Assembly: GCA_017935025.1 (NCBI GenBank)
Contig: JAGBIL010000015.1
Location: 1 to 50,430 of the forward strand
Length of the DNA stretch: 50,430 bases
Source of the DNA: Opitutales bacterium
Lineage (GTDB): Bacteria; Verrucomicrobiota; Verrucomicrobiia; Opitutales; UBA953
Reading direction: 5' to 3'
Shown here: one piece after another, positions 1 to 7,501 of the stretch
Position numbering within the stretch: position 1 is the first letter of the stretch
Layout: each line of letters starts with the position of its first letter
Notes under the pieces: model-generated
What the model was told of the DNA's origin: nothing
What the model saw: only the letters and a program-made list of their open reading frames with translations
Databases searched by the model: none
Made by a program: the position numbers and the translations under genes

Positions 1-174
1 AAAACGTGGACGCTCTCCATCGCCGCCAATCGCGAGGCGCACGCCCGCGAATATACGCTCGCCGTTTTCACGGAAACGCTCGCCGCCTCCGTGAAAATTA
101 CGCAGGCGGATTTTCCCCGACGCGCCGCAGCGTTTTACCGCAACAGGAGGATTTGGACCCCGGCGTTTTTTTAA
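1..174 (+). CDS. C-terminal fragment of a BACON-like structural protein (partial)
   Basis: Frame 1 is open from the first base to a TAA at 172-174, giving 57 codons that end in TPAFF. The stretch SIAANREAHAREYTLAVF followed by VKITQAD resembles the end of a BACON immunoglobulin-like domain, whose last strands typically read Asn-rich turn, Arg, alternating hydrophobics, then a terminal T-Q-A/G. In phages such domains occur in tail and adhesin proteins that bind glycans or host surfaces. This would fit the neighbouring phage-like genes, but the family call rests on about 40 residues and is tentative. The start lies upstream of the window. Confidence 0.45.
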   Translation, partial: KTWTLSIAANREAHAREYTLAVFTETLAASVKITQADFPRRAAAFYRNRRIWTPAFF

Positions 175-374
175 TAATAGCTTAAAGCTTAGAGGTGATG
201 GCTGAGGGCTTAGAGGTCCGTGCTAAGGAATTTGCCTCCGGCAAATTCTTTGAAGAATGAATTATTCACTATTCATTATTCGTTATTCATTAAAAAGGTG
301 TTACCTCTAAGCCATCAGCTCTCATCCCTCATCCTCTTTAAGCTCTAAGCATTAACCTCTCACCTTTTTTTTAC
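175..374. repeat. Intergenic imperfect inverted repeat with TTTAAGCTCTAAGCATTAA
   Basis: This 200-base gap holds no gene. It is low-complexity sequence with two arms that pair imperfectly: GCTTAAAGCTTAGAGGTGATGG near the left edge (176-197, partly) and CCATCAGCTCTCATCC...CTCTAAGC on the right. A short inner stem (TTTGCCTCCGGCAAA) lies at 230-245. The right arm shares a 19-base core, with one mismatch, with the grpE-dnaJ spacer near 47060. It may act as a transcript-end structure before the next gene. Confidence 0.5.
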
Positions 375-375
375 C

Positions 376-1221
376 ATGAACAAAACAACACACTACGGAA
401 CACAAGAACCGGTCATCGAAAGCCTTTCGCTGACAACATCCACCGCCGACACGCCGACGGGGACATTGGTTTACACGGTGCAGGGAACGTGGAACGATGT
501 CAGAAACAACACTCCCGAGTTAGGAACGCGCAGCGAGTTTTTCCAAAACGTAGAATGGAAAGACGCCGCCGGAAAAGATCACCGGGCAGACCTGATGCTG
601 AAAAGCATTTCGAGGGCGTCCACGGGATCCGGAACGGCATTTAAAATAACACTCACCTACGGCGCGCCGGATTTAATCGAGGAAAACGAGAACGAGCAGG
701 AACCGAGCTACACGATGACGGCAGAAAGCGGAACGGCAAGCATCCTCCTTCATCCCCGCTACAAAGACCTTTCCGAAAACGAAAAAATCATCGCAAAAGC
801 ATTACTCGAAGGCAAGACGCGCAAAGATTTGGTAAACCCGAGCTGGGCAGAAAACGGAACCGTAACACTCACGGCGGCGCAAGCCGGCACAGGCGTCCCC
901 CTTGCCGTGATAATAAGTAAAGTAATCGCCAAGAACTCACGAGCCGACGAGTTGATTAAAAAAATCGAAAACGGCGTGAATGAATACAAAACCTTCGGCG
1001 TCACTTGGAAGGAAACCACATTCAAGAGCGGAGTAAGCAGCGCACTCTCCGCGCTGGCGACCGTCAACCCGCCGCCGGGCCCGAACCCCAACGTTCCCGA
1101 CCGAAACTGGCTTTACACGGGAGCGGAGGCAACTAAGGAGAAAGGCGCCGCAAAATGGAAAGTCACGCGGACGTGGCGCCTTTCGGACTCGGGCGCGAAA
1201 TGGGACGCGGATTTATACTAA
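376..1221 (+). CDS. Hypothetical phage-type structural protein, 281 aa
   Basis: I do not recognise a named family. The protein is soluble, without signal peptide or membrane segment, Thr- and Glu-rich, with a beta-strand-like N-terminal half (alternating polar and hydrophobic residues, LTTSTADTPTGTLVYTV) and a more helical middle (residues about 130-215). It ends in an aromatic-rich tail with WKVTRTWRLSDSGAKW, the kind of sequence seen in small phage structural or adaptor proteins. It starts at the first ATG after a T-rich leader with no Shine-Dalgarno. Its stop overlaps the stop of the convergent DUF6150-like gene by 4 bases. Function is unknown; a virion or tail role is inferred only from position beside other element genes. 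Confidence 0.7.
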   Translation: MNKTTHYGTQEPVIESLSLTTSTADTPTGTLVYTVQGTWNDVRNNTPELGTRSEFFQNVEWKDAAGKDHRADLMLKSISRASTGSGTAFKITLTYGAPDLIEENENEQEPSYTMTAESGTASILLHPRYKDLSENEKIIAKALLEGKTRKDLVNPSWAENGTVTLTAAQAGTGVPLAVIISKVIAKNSRADELIKKIENGVNEYKTFGVTWKETTFKSGVSSALSALATVNPPPGPNPNVPDRNWLYTGAEATKEKGAAKWKVTRTWRLSDSGAKWDADLY

Positions 1222-1556
1222 TTAGCCGGTCCTTCAAAACCATCCTCAACAATTCGGATTCTCAAATCTTCAACAGGAGTATCAACAATACGCACGCGAA
1301 AATCACCGTCAAATTGCACAATCTTCCATTGTCCCGGTTTTTTCGCGTCCCCCAAAACATACCGCACCTTCAAATCCTCAAATCCGTGGGTAACAAATCG
1401 GACTTTGTAATCCTCCATGGCGTTAACGAATTGAATCCGCCCGTAGAGACCGCGTGCGAGCGCCTTACGCCTTGCGGAATCGCTCGCTCCGGTAACGGCA
1501 AAAGCGGCAACGGAAACAAACGCGAAAGCAACGACAAGCAATTTTTTCAAACCCAT
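1218..1556 (-). CDS. Secreted DUF6150 / 7(1) septoil knot-type protein
   Basis: The 112-residue product has an N-terminal signal peptide (MGLKKLLVVAFAFVSVAAFA, cleavage near residue 20). The rest is built from short repeats of the form D-[YFL]-K/R-V-R-x-V: DYKVRFV, DLKVRYV, DFRVRIV, DLRIRIV, with PGQWKIV between the second and third. That pattern is how I remember the DUF6150 family, renamed for the 7(1) septoil knot fold, in which tandem beta hairpins are threaded into a deep knot. The family's function is not known. The gene is on the opposite strand to the flanking phage-like genes, so it may be a separately expressed cargo gene whose product is exported to the periplasm. Family assignment is from the repeat pattern only. 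Confidence 0.65.
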   Translation of the reverse strand: MGLKKLLVVAFAFVSVAAFAVTGASDSARRKALARGLYGRIQFVNAMEDYKVRFVTHGFEDLKVRYVLGDAKKPGQWKIVQFDGDFRVRIVDTPVEDLRIRIVEDGFEGPAN

Positions 1557-1570
1557 AACCGTTTTTCTAA

Positions 1571-2146
1571 ATGAACCTCCCTACGATTCCAAACAATTTT
1601 TCAAGCGGCGAAGTATTGAGCGCCGCAAGGCTGAATCAACTCTTAGACTGGATGCGGCGAGCAAACGAAATTCTCCGCGAAGCCTCAAAGCAAAACAACT
1701 CCGTCACGGAAACACGGCGCGTCCCCGCGGGAACGGACTACACACCCCCGCATCCGTTTTACGCACGGGTGATTTACAACGACGCGGAACCGACGGGCGT
1801 CGCCGTTTCCGGAGGCGGCGTTTACGTGAGCGTTATCCCGCACATCACCTGCGCCGATAACGGCGGGAGCGGATACACGGCTTCGTCTTACGTAGAATCT
1901 TTTTATCAGGAACCCGAAACCATCGACGGGAACCCGGCAGGGAAAAAACTTTATTGGAAATACGACAGAGAAACGGACTCTATGACGTTCGAGTTGACGG
2001 AAGAAGAGCCGGATACAGACTACACAAACCCGCTTCTACCCATTCGCGTAAAAATCGCAGAGTTTGAAGAGGCAGACGGCATCACACTCGTGAGCCAATT
2101 TTTACGCAGCGACATTTTTGTAACGCGCACGGATTTCAGCTGTTAG
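1571..2146 (+). CDS. Hypothetical phage-type protein, 191 aa
   Basis: This 191-residue soluble protein matches no family I can name. The N-terminus (MNLPTIPNNFSSGEVLSAARLN, then QLLDWMRRANEILRE) resembles the N-terminal helix of phage tail-fibre or baseplate accessory proteins, in which a PxxFxxGxxLxAxxLNxLxxxV pattern precedes beta-rich domains. After that come a glycine-rich segment and an acidic C-terminal half (TEEEPDTDYT). The start is ATG after a T-rich sequence, 14 bases beyond the start of the divergent DUF6150-like gene. The next gene follows after 11 bases and has a good ribosome site, so the two are probably co-transcribed. Confidence 0.65.
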   Translation: MNLPTIPNNFSSGEVLSAARLNQLLDWMRRANEILREASKQNNSVTETRRVPAGTDYTPPHPFYARVIYNDAEPTGVAVSGGGVYVSVIPHITCADNGGSGYTASSYVESFYQEPETIDGNPAGKKLYWKYDRETDSMTFELTEEEPDTDYTNPLLPIRVKIAEFEEADGITLVSQFLRSDIFVTRTDFSC

Positions 2147-2150
2147 GAGA
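2145..2150 (+). promoter_or_regulatory. Shine-Dalgarno AGGAGA for the GT29-like gene
   Basis: AGGAGA overlaps the stop codon of the preceding gene and lies 7 bases before the ATG at 2158. It is notable because almost no chromosomal gene in this window has a recognisable Shine-Dalgarno. Confidence 0.7.
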
Positions 2151-2157
2151 ACAAGCG

Positions 2158-2694
2158 ATGACGGCGGAGGAAATTTTTCGGGAAACGTTTCGCGGGCGGA
2201 GCGTCGCGGTGGTCGGCAATGCCAACCCGAAGGCGGATTTTTCGGAATCCGTCGACGCCGCCGACATCGTCGTAAGACTCAACCATTGCCCGAATTTGGA
2301 AAGCGGAAAAACCGGCAAGCGGATAGACGTTATCATCCAAGTACCGACAACGGCGTGGTTCAGACTTCCCGAAAGCGAGCAACACCGGGAACAAATCCGC
2401 ATGGCACGGCCGCGGGTATTCCTTTTGCACAACGCCGGATTGGCGCATGTGAGTCCTCTACGCGAACTTCTGGCGGGACTGGACGTGCACGCAGTCTCCC
2501 CGCCGCCGCAAACACAAGGCTGGTCGACGGGCGGCAAGGCGTTAAAAATGATTGTCGCCGCAGAACCGGCAAGCCTTAACGGATATTGTTTTTCGGATAC
2601 AGAGCAGGAATTTGAAGCATATTTACGCACAGAAGGGCGGCATCATTTACCGACGGCCATGGAGGAATTTCGCTCACGGAGGGCTCTGCAATGA
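2158..2694 (+). CDS. GT29 sialyltransferase-like glycosyltransferase, compact
   Basis: The 178-residue protein carries the sialylmotifs of CAZy family GT29 in order: an L-motif-like segment (VAVVGNANP...DAADIVVRLNHC, residues about 15-44), an S-motif-like GWSTGGKALKM near residues 120-131, and a C-terminal VS-like H...E element (HHLPTAMEE). GT29 enzymes transfer sialic acid from CMP-sialate to glycans. The length is short for the family, so acceptor loops are probably reduced. The gene overlaps the CMP-sialate synthetase-like gene by 4 bases (ATGA), a strong sign of a shared pathway. It lies in a mobile element, where it could modify host surface glycans or phage particles; that role is inference. 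Kdo-like or other nonulosonic sugars are possible substrates. Confidence 0.7.
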   Translation: MTAEEIFRETFRGRSVAVVGNANPKADFSESVDAADIVVRLNHCPNLESGKTGKRIDVIIQVPTTAWFRLPESEQHREQIRMARPRVFLLHNAGLAHVSPLRELLAGLDVHAVSPPPQTQGWSTGGKALKMIVAAEPASLNGYCFSDTEQEFEAYLRTEGRHHLPTAMEEFRSRRALQ

Positions 2695-3362
2695 TCTGCG
2701 TTATTCCGGTGAGAGGCGGGAGCAAGGGCGTGCCCGGAAAGAATTTGAGAACAACGAGCTCCGGCAAAACGTTGCTTGCGCAAGCAATCGAGAAAGCGCG
2801 GGCAGTGTGCGGGAATCGGGTAACCGTGCTTGCGGATACGGACGAACTCGCACAACACGCAGAGAGAGCGGGCGCGTGGGACGTTTGGCGCGACGGACGC
2901 AACACTCCGGATTTTGAGGACGTAAGCGTGAGGCTGGCGGCGTGGAAGCGGGAACGGCCGGTTAACCCGGGCGGGATTGTGGTGCTGTTGCAGTGTACAT
3001 CGCCGAATGTCAGCCGGGAAACGCTTGCCCAATTCGTCGATGCGGCGCGGCGGCTGAACAGCGGCGAAGCTCTCCTCGCGGTTTCCCCGCTAAACAAAAA
3101 GCCGAACGCGCTTTTCGAAATCGGCGGCGACGGCTCCCTGCGCCCGCTGAACCCGATCGCCCCTGCGGTAACATTCCCGAGGCAAGCCTTGCCGCCGGCG
3201 TGGTGGTTTTGCGGCGCGCTCAGTGCATTTTACAAAGACGCCATCGATCGCGGGAAACCTTCGGTTTTCTCCGGGCTTAAACTCATACCGTTTTTCATCC
3301 CGGAACACGAAGCAAGCGATATCGACCGCGAAGAGGATTTTCCGAACGGAGAAAACAACTGA
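2691..3362 (+). CDS. CMP-N-acetylneuraminate (nonulosonate) cytidylyltransferase
   Basis: The N-terminus IPVRGGSKGVPGKNLR (residues 4-19) is the signature of NeuA-type cytidylyltransferases, which bind CTP and activate sialic or related sugars to CMP-sugars. Further family features are LLQCTSPNVS (residues about 100-110), the equivalent of the usual LQPTSP/R, and a late D-I-D-x-E-x-D segment (DIDREEDF) near the C-terminus that matches the metal-binding end of NeuA proteins. The 223-residue length is normal. The gene overlaps both neighbours (4 bases upstream, 1 base downstream) and so belongs to one transcription unit with the GT29-like gene. No NeuB or NeuC homologue is visible, so the acid sugar would have to come from the host cell or the environment. 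Confidence 0.8.
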   Translation: MICVIPVRGGSKGVPGKNLRTTSSGKTLLAQAIEKARAVCGNRVTVLADTDELAQHAERAGAWDVWRDGRNTPDFEDVSVRLAAWKRERPVNPGGIVVLLQCTSPNVSRETLAQFVDAARRLNSGEALLAVSPLNKKPNALFEIGGDGSLRPLNPIAPAVTFPRQALPPAWWFCGALSAFYKDAIDRGKPSVFSGLKLIPFFIPEHEASDIDREEDFPNGENN

Positions 3363-3751
3363 TGGGGCACTCTCGATACAGCCGCACACAACTCGCTCGC
3401 GGCGAAGGCAGACAATGGAAAACCGTCAAAAAAGACGGAAACGTCCACTTTATCGAACACATCACACCCGGCGGAAACGCTCCGGGCCCGGCACGCACGC
3501 ACTCAAAAACCAAGGTTTACGTTTCCAAATACGAACGTCCGGGCAAAGAGTTCGGCAAGGTCAAAGAAATTTCCGTTATGAATCCGAAAACGGGAATGAA
3601 AGCGATGGACATTCACACGAAGGACGAAGGCAACGGTCCGCACGTGCACAAATGGAACGAATCTGTAAGAGGCAAAGGCATTCCTCTTACACAAGGACAA
3701 CGCAAATTTGTTGAAAAAATTCAACGAATGGCAAAGGATTCAGACAAATGA
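3362..3751 (+). CDS. Hypothetical basic protein, first of an overlapping pair
   Basis: This 129-residue protein is Lys/Arg/Gly-rich, without signal peptide or membrane segment. A conserved-looking patch near the C-terminus, MDIHTKDEGNGPHVHKW, has three His and an Asp that could form a metal or catalytic site. I cannot name a family. Its start shares one base with the stop of the cytidylyltransferase, and its stop overlaps the next gene's start by 4 bases, so it is part of the same operon. A small toxin with the next gene as immunity partner is one reading; a phage assembly protein is another. Neither is established. Confidence 0.6.
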   Translation: MGHSRYSRTQLARGEGRQWKTVKKDGNVHFIEHITPGGNAPGPARTHSKTKVYVSKYERPGKEFGKVKEISVMNPKTGMKAMDIHTKDEGNGPHVHKWNESVRGKGIPLTQGQRKFVEKIQRMAKDSDK

Positions 3752-4077
3752 CGGATCAGGAATTACAGGAAAAAAGGCAGGAGTTAATTGATATCTTTTT
3801 TGAAGATATCGCAGAGCATCACCTCGGAGCAAATTTTCGCGTAAACGGAAAAGAATTTTGGATTTCCGGAATATGGGCTCCGTATTGCCCGAAAGAGCTC
3901 GAAGAAAGTAGAACCCACTTCTATCAAACAACCGGGCACGAAGACAATCCGGATACGAAACTCATCCGCGTATTCAAAGACAAATTCGATTTGATGGAAA
4001 ACTTCAAGATTGACGGAAAGTGCTTGAGGCAACTTGTGTTCGATTGCGAAATAGAGTTCATAGACTGGAACGTTTAA
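3748..4077 (+). CDS. Hypothetical acidic protein, second of an overlapping pair
   Basis: The 109-residue product is acidic and aromatic (DIFFEDIAEHHLGANF, KEFWISGIWAPYCP, EIEFIDWNV) and looks like a single soluble alpha/beta domain. No family is recognised. Its ATG overlaps the stop of the basic gene upstream by 4 bases, suggesting translational coupling. The opposite charge of the two products is compatible with a protein pair, such as effector and immunity, but there is no motif to confirm this. Confidence 0.6.
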   Translation: MTDQELQEKRQELIDIFFEDIAEHHLGANFRVNGKEFWISGIWAPYCPKELEESRTHFYQTTGHEDNPDTKLIRVFKDKFDLMENFKIDGKCLRQLVFDCEIEFIDWNV

Positions 4078-4772
4078 TCTCTAAAAATTTTCGGCGGATT
4101 TTGCGCGGAAATGCTACACAAATAAAGCACTACAAGACGCGTGTCTTCGGTGTGTGCAACCTCGACCTTTACGAGGCAAACAAAGCGGCGGGAACGTTTC
4201 GGATGCCGGTGCTTGAGCCGGCAAACGTTCCCGTTCCCGAAAAGCTGATTCCGTTCAATGTCGCCGTGCGCCTCAACCGCGTTCCCGCCGGGCGCGGCGT
4301 GCATTTCTTTCTCGACGACTATCAGTTCGAACGCGTATGGAACGCCCCGGAACGTTACGTCGAAACGCTACGCCGATTCGACTGCGTGTTTACACCCGAT
4401 TTCAGTCTCTACTTAGACATGCCCCCGGCAATGAAAATTTGGAACATTTACCGCGCGCGAACAATCGGGCAGTTTTGGCAACGCGAAGGCGTGCGCGTCG
4501 TTCCCGCGCTCTCTTGGGCAGAACCGGAAAGCTTCGAATACTGCTTCGACGGACTGCCGCGCGGCTCAACTCTCGCCGTAGCGCGTATCGGCGTAGAATG
4601 TAATGCATATTTCGGATACATTTGGAACGCAGGTTTCGCAGAAGCCTTGCGGAGACTTCAACCGGAAAAGATATTTTTCTACGGCAAAAAACACCCGCTC
4701 CCGCAAACCGACGCCAACGTCTTTTTCTTCGAAAACGACCGCATAAAAAGTCTCAGGGCAAAATGTAATTAA
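4020..4772 (+). CDS. DUF4417 domain protein
   Basis: The core from about residue 75 matches how I remember DUF4417, a family common in phages and mobile elements: IPFNVAVR, then GVHFFLDDYQFERVWN, TPDFSLYLDMP, ARTIGQFWQREGVRVVP, FDGLPRGSTLAV. The function is not known. The longest frame begins at 4020, inside the previous gene, which is a large overlap for this operon. The true start may be an internal codon such as GTG in VFGVCNLD or the ATG of MPVLEP near 4203, so the 5' end is uncertain. The stop overlaps the convergent integrase stop by 4 bases. Confidence 0.75.
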   Translation: MLEATCVRLRNRVHRLERLISKNFRRILRGNATQIKHYKTRVFGVCNLDLYEANKAAGTFRMPVLEPANVPVPEKLIPFNVAVRLNRVPAGRGVHFFLDDYQFERVWNAPERYVETLRRFDCVFTPDFSLYLDMPPAMKIWNIYRARTIGQFWQREGVRVVPALSWAEPESFEYCFDGLPRGSTLAVARIGVECNAYFGYIWNAGFAEALRRLQPEKIFFYGKKHPLPQTDANVFFFENDRIKSLRAKCN

Positions 4773-5911
4773 ATTTTAAATTCAAGTTGCTTGTCATTCG
4801 GGCGCAGGGCAAAGAATTTCTCCGCATCCTCACGCGGCTGGTTCACACCTTTGTAGTGCATGAAAAGCGTGCGCGTGTTTGTGTGGCGCGTCGCAAGAAT
4901 CGTTTTCCCGTCATCCATATTCCACGAAGAAAGCATCGTCGCAAAAGTGTGCCGCAGGACATTCGTTTTCCAGTTACACGCCGCAGAAATGCGCATTTGC
5001 GTTTTCGCGCACGGGAACGGAACGGCTTCGCTTTCCTTTGAAAGCGGGCGATACGCGGCAAGCCACGCAAAGACGGTCGCGCCGTTGTTCGGCAAATACT
5101 GCGGAAGAATCAGCCAATCGTCGCGCGTTTTGCAAATTTCTGCGGGAACGCGAATCGTCTTCCGCTCAAAATCAATCCACTCCCAACGCATTTTACGCGC
5201 CTCGCTCGTGCGAAGCCCGGCAAAAAGCCGCAGGGCAAAAAAAGGAACAAGCCGCGGATGATTTTTCTCCAAAAACCGCAAGGCAAATTCCGCTTCGGCA
5301 TACGACCAAATTTCAACCCGCGCCGACGGAATCCGCGGGAACAGGCGCAAATCCACGGAAGGCACTTCAACAATCCAACGCTTAGCGGATTTACACCACG
5401 AAAGGAAATTGCGCACGCTGTCCCAAAGATTTCTCAGTGAACGCGGCGAAAGCTCCCGATGCGAAAAAAGCCAATCGGAAAGCTCGCTCCCGCGCACGGA
5501 ACTTAATTCGCGTCCCTGCCAGTAAGCACAGAATTTCCGCCCGTCGCGCTCAATTGCGCGAAGATGCGTCGCACTTCGCCCGGATCCCTTCAACCACTCG
5601 ACAAAACCCTCGAAAGCAACGTCCGCCGGAGGAACATTCCCCACGGGCGCAACATAATACTTTTTCCACCAAATCACGGCTTGAAGCGGATCAAAATCAC
5701 CGCAAATATTTCTGATTTTGCGGAGCAACTCCGCATCCGCGCCGCTCACTTTCGCCACAGGCGTTCCCGCCGAAAGCGTTTCAGCAAAGGCTTCCATGGC
5801 TTCCCGCGTCGTAAAACAACGCGAAACACGCCGCCCGTCAACACGCCGCTCAAAAACCCACGGCTGACGCTTTCGCTTCGGGAAAAAATACATGTTTTTG
5901 GCAATTTTCAT
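4769..5911 (-). CDS. Tyrosine recombinase (phage-type integrase)
   Basis: The 380-residue protein has the usual two-part layout: an N-terminal SAM-like core-binding region (residues about 70-180, GSGRSATHLRAIERDGRKFC) and a C-terminal catalytic domain. Active-site residues can be seen: first Arg in FAGLRTSEARKM, Lys candidates after it, His-Arg-type box in VLRHTFATML, His in TRHTNTRTL, and the Tyr nucleophile in FMHYKG. The start used is the ATG at 5911 (MKIAKNMYFF); the frame stays open further upstream, but only across the terminator and the tRNA gene, which is not coding. It lies beside tRNA-Ser and reads away from it, consistent with integration at that tRNA. No directionality factor is visible. 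Confidence 0.88.
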   Translation of the reverse strand: MKIAKNMYFFPKRKRQPWVFERRVDGRRVSRCFTTREAMEAFAETLSAGTPVAKVSGADAELLRKIRNICGDFDPLQAVIWWKKYYVAPVGNVPPADVAFEGFVEWLKGSGRSATHLRAIERDGRKFCAYWQGRELSSVRGSELSDWLFSHRELSPRSLRNLWDSVRNFLSWCKSAKRWIVEVPSVDLRLFPRIPSARVEIWSYAEAEFALRFLEKNHPRLVPFFALRLFAGLRTSEARKMRWEWIDFERKTIRVPAEICKTRDDWLILPQYLPNNGATVFAWLAAYRPLSKESEAVPFPCAKTQMRISAACNWKTNVLRHTFATMLSSWNMDDGKTILATRHTNTRTLFMHYKGVNQPREDAEKFFALRPNDKQLEFKI

Positions 5912-6065
5912 AATTTTTGAACCGTAAAGAACCGAAAAATTAAAATCAACCGAAAAACAGAAAAAAACCTTGCAATTAGGAAAAACAAAGCTCAATTTCG
6001 TAAAAGATGACAACACAAGCAACCCACAAAAACATTGGGCTTGCCGCAAAATCCCGCAATCAGCG

Positions 6066-6096
6066 CAAAAAAAGAGGCGACCGCGCGGTCGCCCCC
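6066..6096 (-). terminator. Rho-independent terminator after tRNA-Ser
   Basis: On the minus strand GGCGACC-GCGC-GGTCGCC folds into a strong GC stem and is followed by TCTTTTTTT. It lies 6 bases beyond the tRNA CCA end and before the integrase gene. Confidence 0.85.
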
Positions 6097-6101
6097 AAAA
6101 G

Positions 6102-6189
<88 letters not shown>

Positions 6190-6212
6190 GTTAGCCGAAA
6201 AATTGAGGACGG

Positions 6213-6241
6213 ATTAAACGGGTATTTTCCGATCTCGTCAA
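6213..6241 (-). promoter_or_regulatory. Promoter of tRNA-Ser: TTGACG-N17-TTTAAT
   Basis: On the minus strand a -35 box TTGACG (6236-6241) and a -10 box TTTAAT (6213-6218) are separated by exactly 17 bases, about 24 bases upstream of the mature tRNA 5' end. The same two-box design and spacing precedes tRNA-Asp. Confidence 0.75.
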
Positions 6242-6271
6242 CTGCTAAAATTCAGTAGCACAAAACAAAGA

Positions 6272-6883
6272 CTATCGCACGCGCATTTTAGCGGCGAAAT
6301 ATAGCGCACGGATTCGCTCAAAATCCTGTTCCCGCGAGCCGGAAACCAAGCAATAATCGTATTCGCGCCAACGCGCCATTTCGTCGAGCGCAACACGCAT
6401 ACGGCGTTCAATCTCGTCCGGGGCATCGGTTCCGCGTCCGGTCAGGCGTTCCCGCAGTTCCTCCACACTCGGCGGCATGATAAACACCGACACAAGCGCG
6501 CGGGCGATTCGCGCATCTTTTTGCGCCACGCGGCGCACCGTCGCCGCACCCTGGACATCGAGATTGAGTAAAACATCGCGTCCCGCATCAAGAATCTCCC
6601 GGACTTGCGCGTGGCGCGTACCGTAGCGATTGGAATGAACCCGAGCGTGTTCAAGAAAATCTCCGGCGGCGATCCCGCGTTCAAACTCCTCATGCGAAAG
6701 GAAAAAATAATCTTGCCCGTTTTTTTCCGTGCCGCGCGGAGGACGCGTCGTACACGTTACCACACGACGGATATTTTGCGGGAACGCCGCCGTCATACGG
6801 TCGCAAAGCGTCGTTTTTCCGCTTCCCGCGGGACCGGAAACAAGCAACAAAACCGGGGAAGGCTGAAAATCTTCGGAGTTCAT
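6272..6883 (-). CDS. gmk: Guanylate kinase
   Basis: This enzyme phosphorylates GMP to GDP with ATP in the cytoplasm. The P-loop GPAGSGKTT is at residues 16-24, followed by the GMP-binding region TCTTRPPRGTEKNGQDYFF (residues about 43-61) and the FLEHARVHSNRYGT segment (about 76-89) with the family's conserved E and Y. Length (203 aa) is normal. The start is ATG at 6883, preceded by a T-rich stretch on the coding strand without Shine-Dalgarno. It is followed downstream by tRNA-Ser and may share a promoter with the membrane protein gene upstream, which is 36 bases away on the same strand. Confidence 0.95.
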   Translation of the reverse strand: MNSEDFQPSPVLLLVSGPAGSGKTTLCDRMTAAFPQNIRRVVTCTTRPPRGTEKNGQDYFFLSHEEFERGIAAGDFLEHARVHSNRYGTRHAQVREILDAGRDVLLNLDVQGAATVRRVAQKDARIARALVSVFIMPPSVEELRERLTGRGTDAPDEIERRMRVALDEMARWREYDYCLVSGSREQDFERIRALYFAAKMRVR

Positions 6884-6919
6884 GAGTATTAAAAAAAAGT
6901 CTTTTTTTTCTAAGAAAAA

Positions 6920-7462
6920 TTAGGGAAGCCAAACCAATCCCGCGAGCAAATTAGCGGCACCTAGCACGAGAACTCCCGAGCCGGCAATCACACGATTTCG
7001 CTTATTGCGCGCGACCCAATCAATCGCATTTCGCCAAACATACGGAGACGCACCGCCCCAAAGCGCCGCAAGAATCAACATATACGCCGTTCCCGCAAGG
7101 ACACGCGAGTACGGAAGTTGTCCGAACCCGGCAGAAAGCAATTCGTTGCAGGAAAAAAGCACGAGCACGGCAAGTCCGCGAAGTGCAAGCAAATCGGGAA
7201 GAAATTTAAACGCGAGTAAACCCGCGCCGCCGAAAAGCGCTATCAGCCAAGAACGCGGAAAACCCGCCAAATCGACGTCCGGAATCGTCAGCAAATGAAA
7301 AATAAACCACGAAAACGCCCCTCCCCACAGGACAAATGTTGCCGCACGGGAACGCGGAAGCGCGGTCAGCACCGAAGAAAATTTTTCACCGGAAAACAAC
7401 AAAAGCAACCCGAGCCCCGCCAATGTGATGCCTGTCGCCAAATATGCGTGAAACAAACTCAT
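6920..7462 (-). CDS. Small integral membrane protein, unknown function
   Basis: The 180-residue protein is almost wholly hydrophobic, with about six predicted membrane helices (roughly residues 6-24, 40-60, 69-89, 91-108, 118-137, 157-177). Short basic loops such as WVARNKRNR suggest a cytoplasmic side. No motif of a known transporter or enzyme is visible. It lies immediately upstream of gmk on the same strand, with a 36-base gap, so the two may be co-transcribed. An inner-membrane location is clear from the sequence; the role is not. Confidence 0.75.
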   Translation of the reverse strand: MSLFHAYLATGITLAGLGLLLLFSGEKFSSVLTALPRSRAATFVLWGGAFSWFIFHLLTIPDVDLAGFPRSWLIALFGGAGLLAFKFLPDLLALRGLAVLVLFSCNELLSAGFGQLPYSRVLAGTAYMLILAALWGGASPYVWRNAIDWVARNKRNRVIAGSGVLVLGAANLLAGLVWLP

Positions 7463-7501
7463 TCGGAAGATGATAATGTTTGTTATCGCTCACGGTAAAC
7501 A

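Larger units (their letters stand above)
1..6101. mobile_element. Right end of a prophage or integrative island inserted at tRNA-Ser
   Basis: The block runs from the window edge to the 3' end of tRNA-Ser(GGA). A tyrosine recombinase sits next to the tRNA and is transcribed away from it, the usual layout of an element integrated into a tRNA 3' end. Most other genes lie on the + strand, with stop/start overlaps, and look like phage cargo or structural genes (BACON-like tail fragment, DUF4417, hypotheticals, a sialic acid cassette). The CGGGAACG octamer that is dense in the rest of the chromosome is sparser here (about 10 in 6 kb). The left end and second att site are outside the window, so the size and the phage versus island status are unknown. 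Confidence 0.7.
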
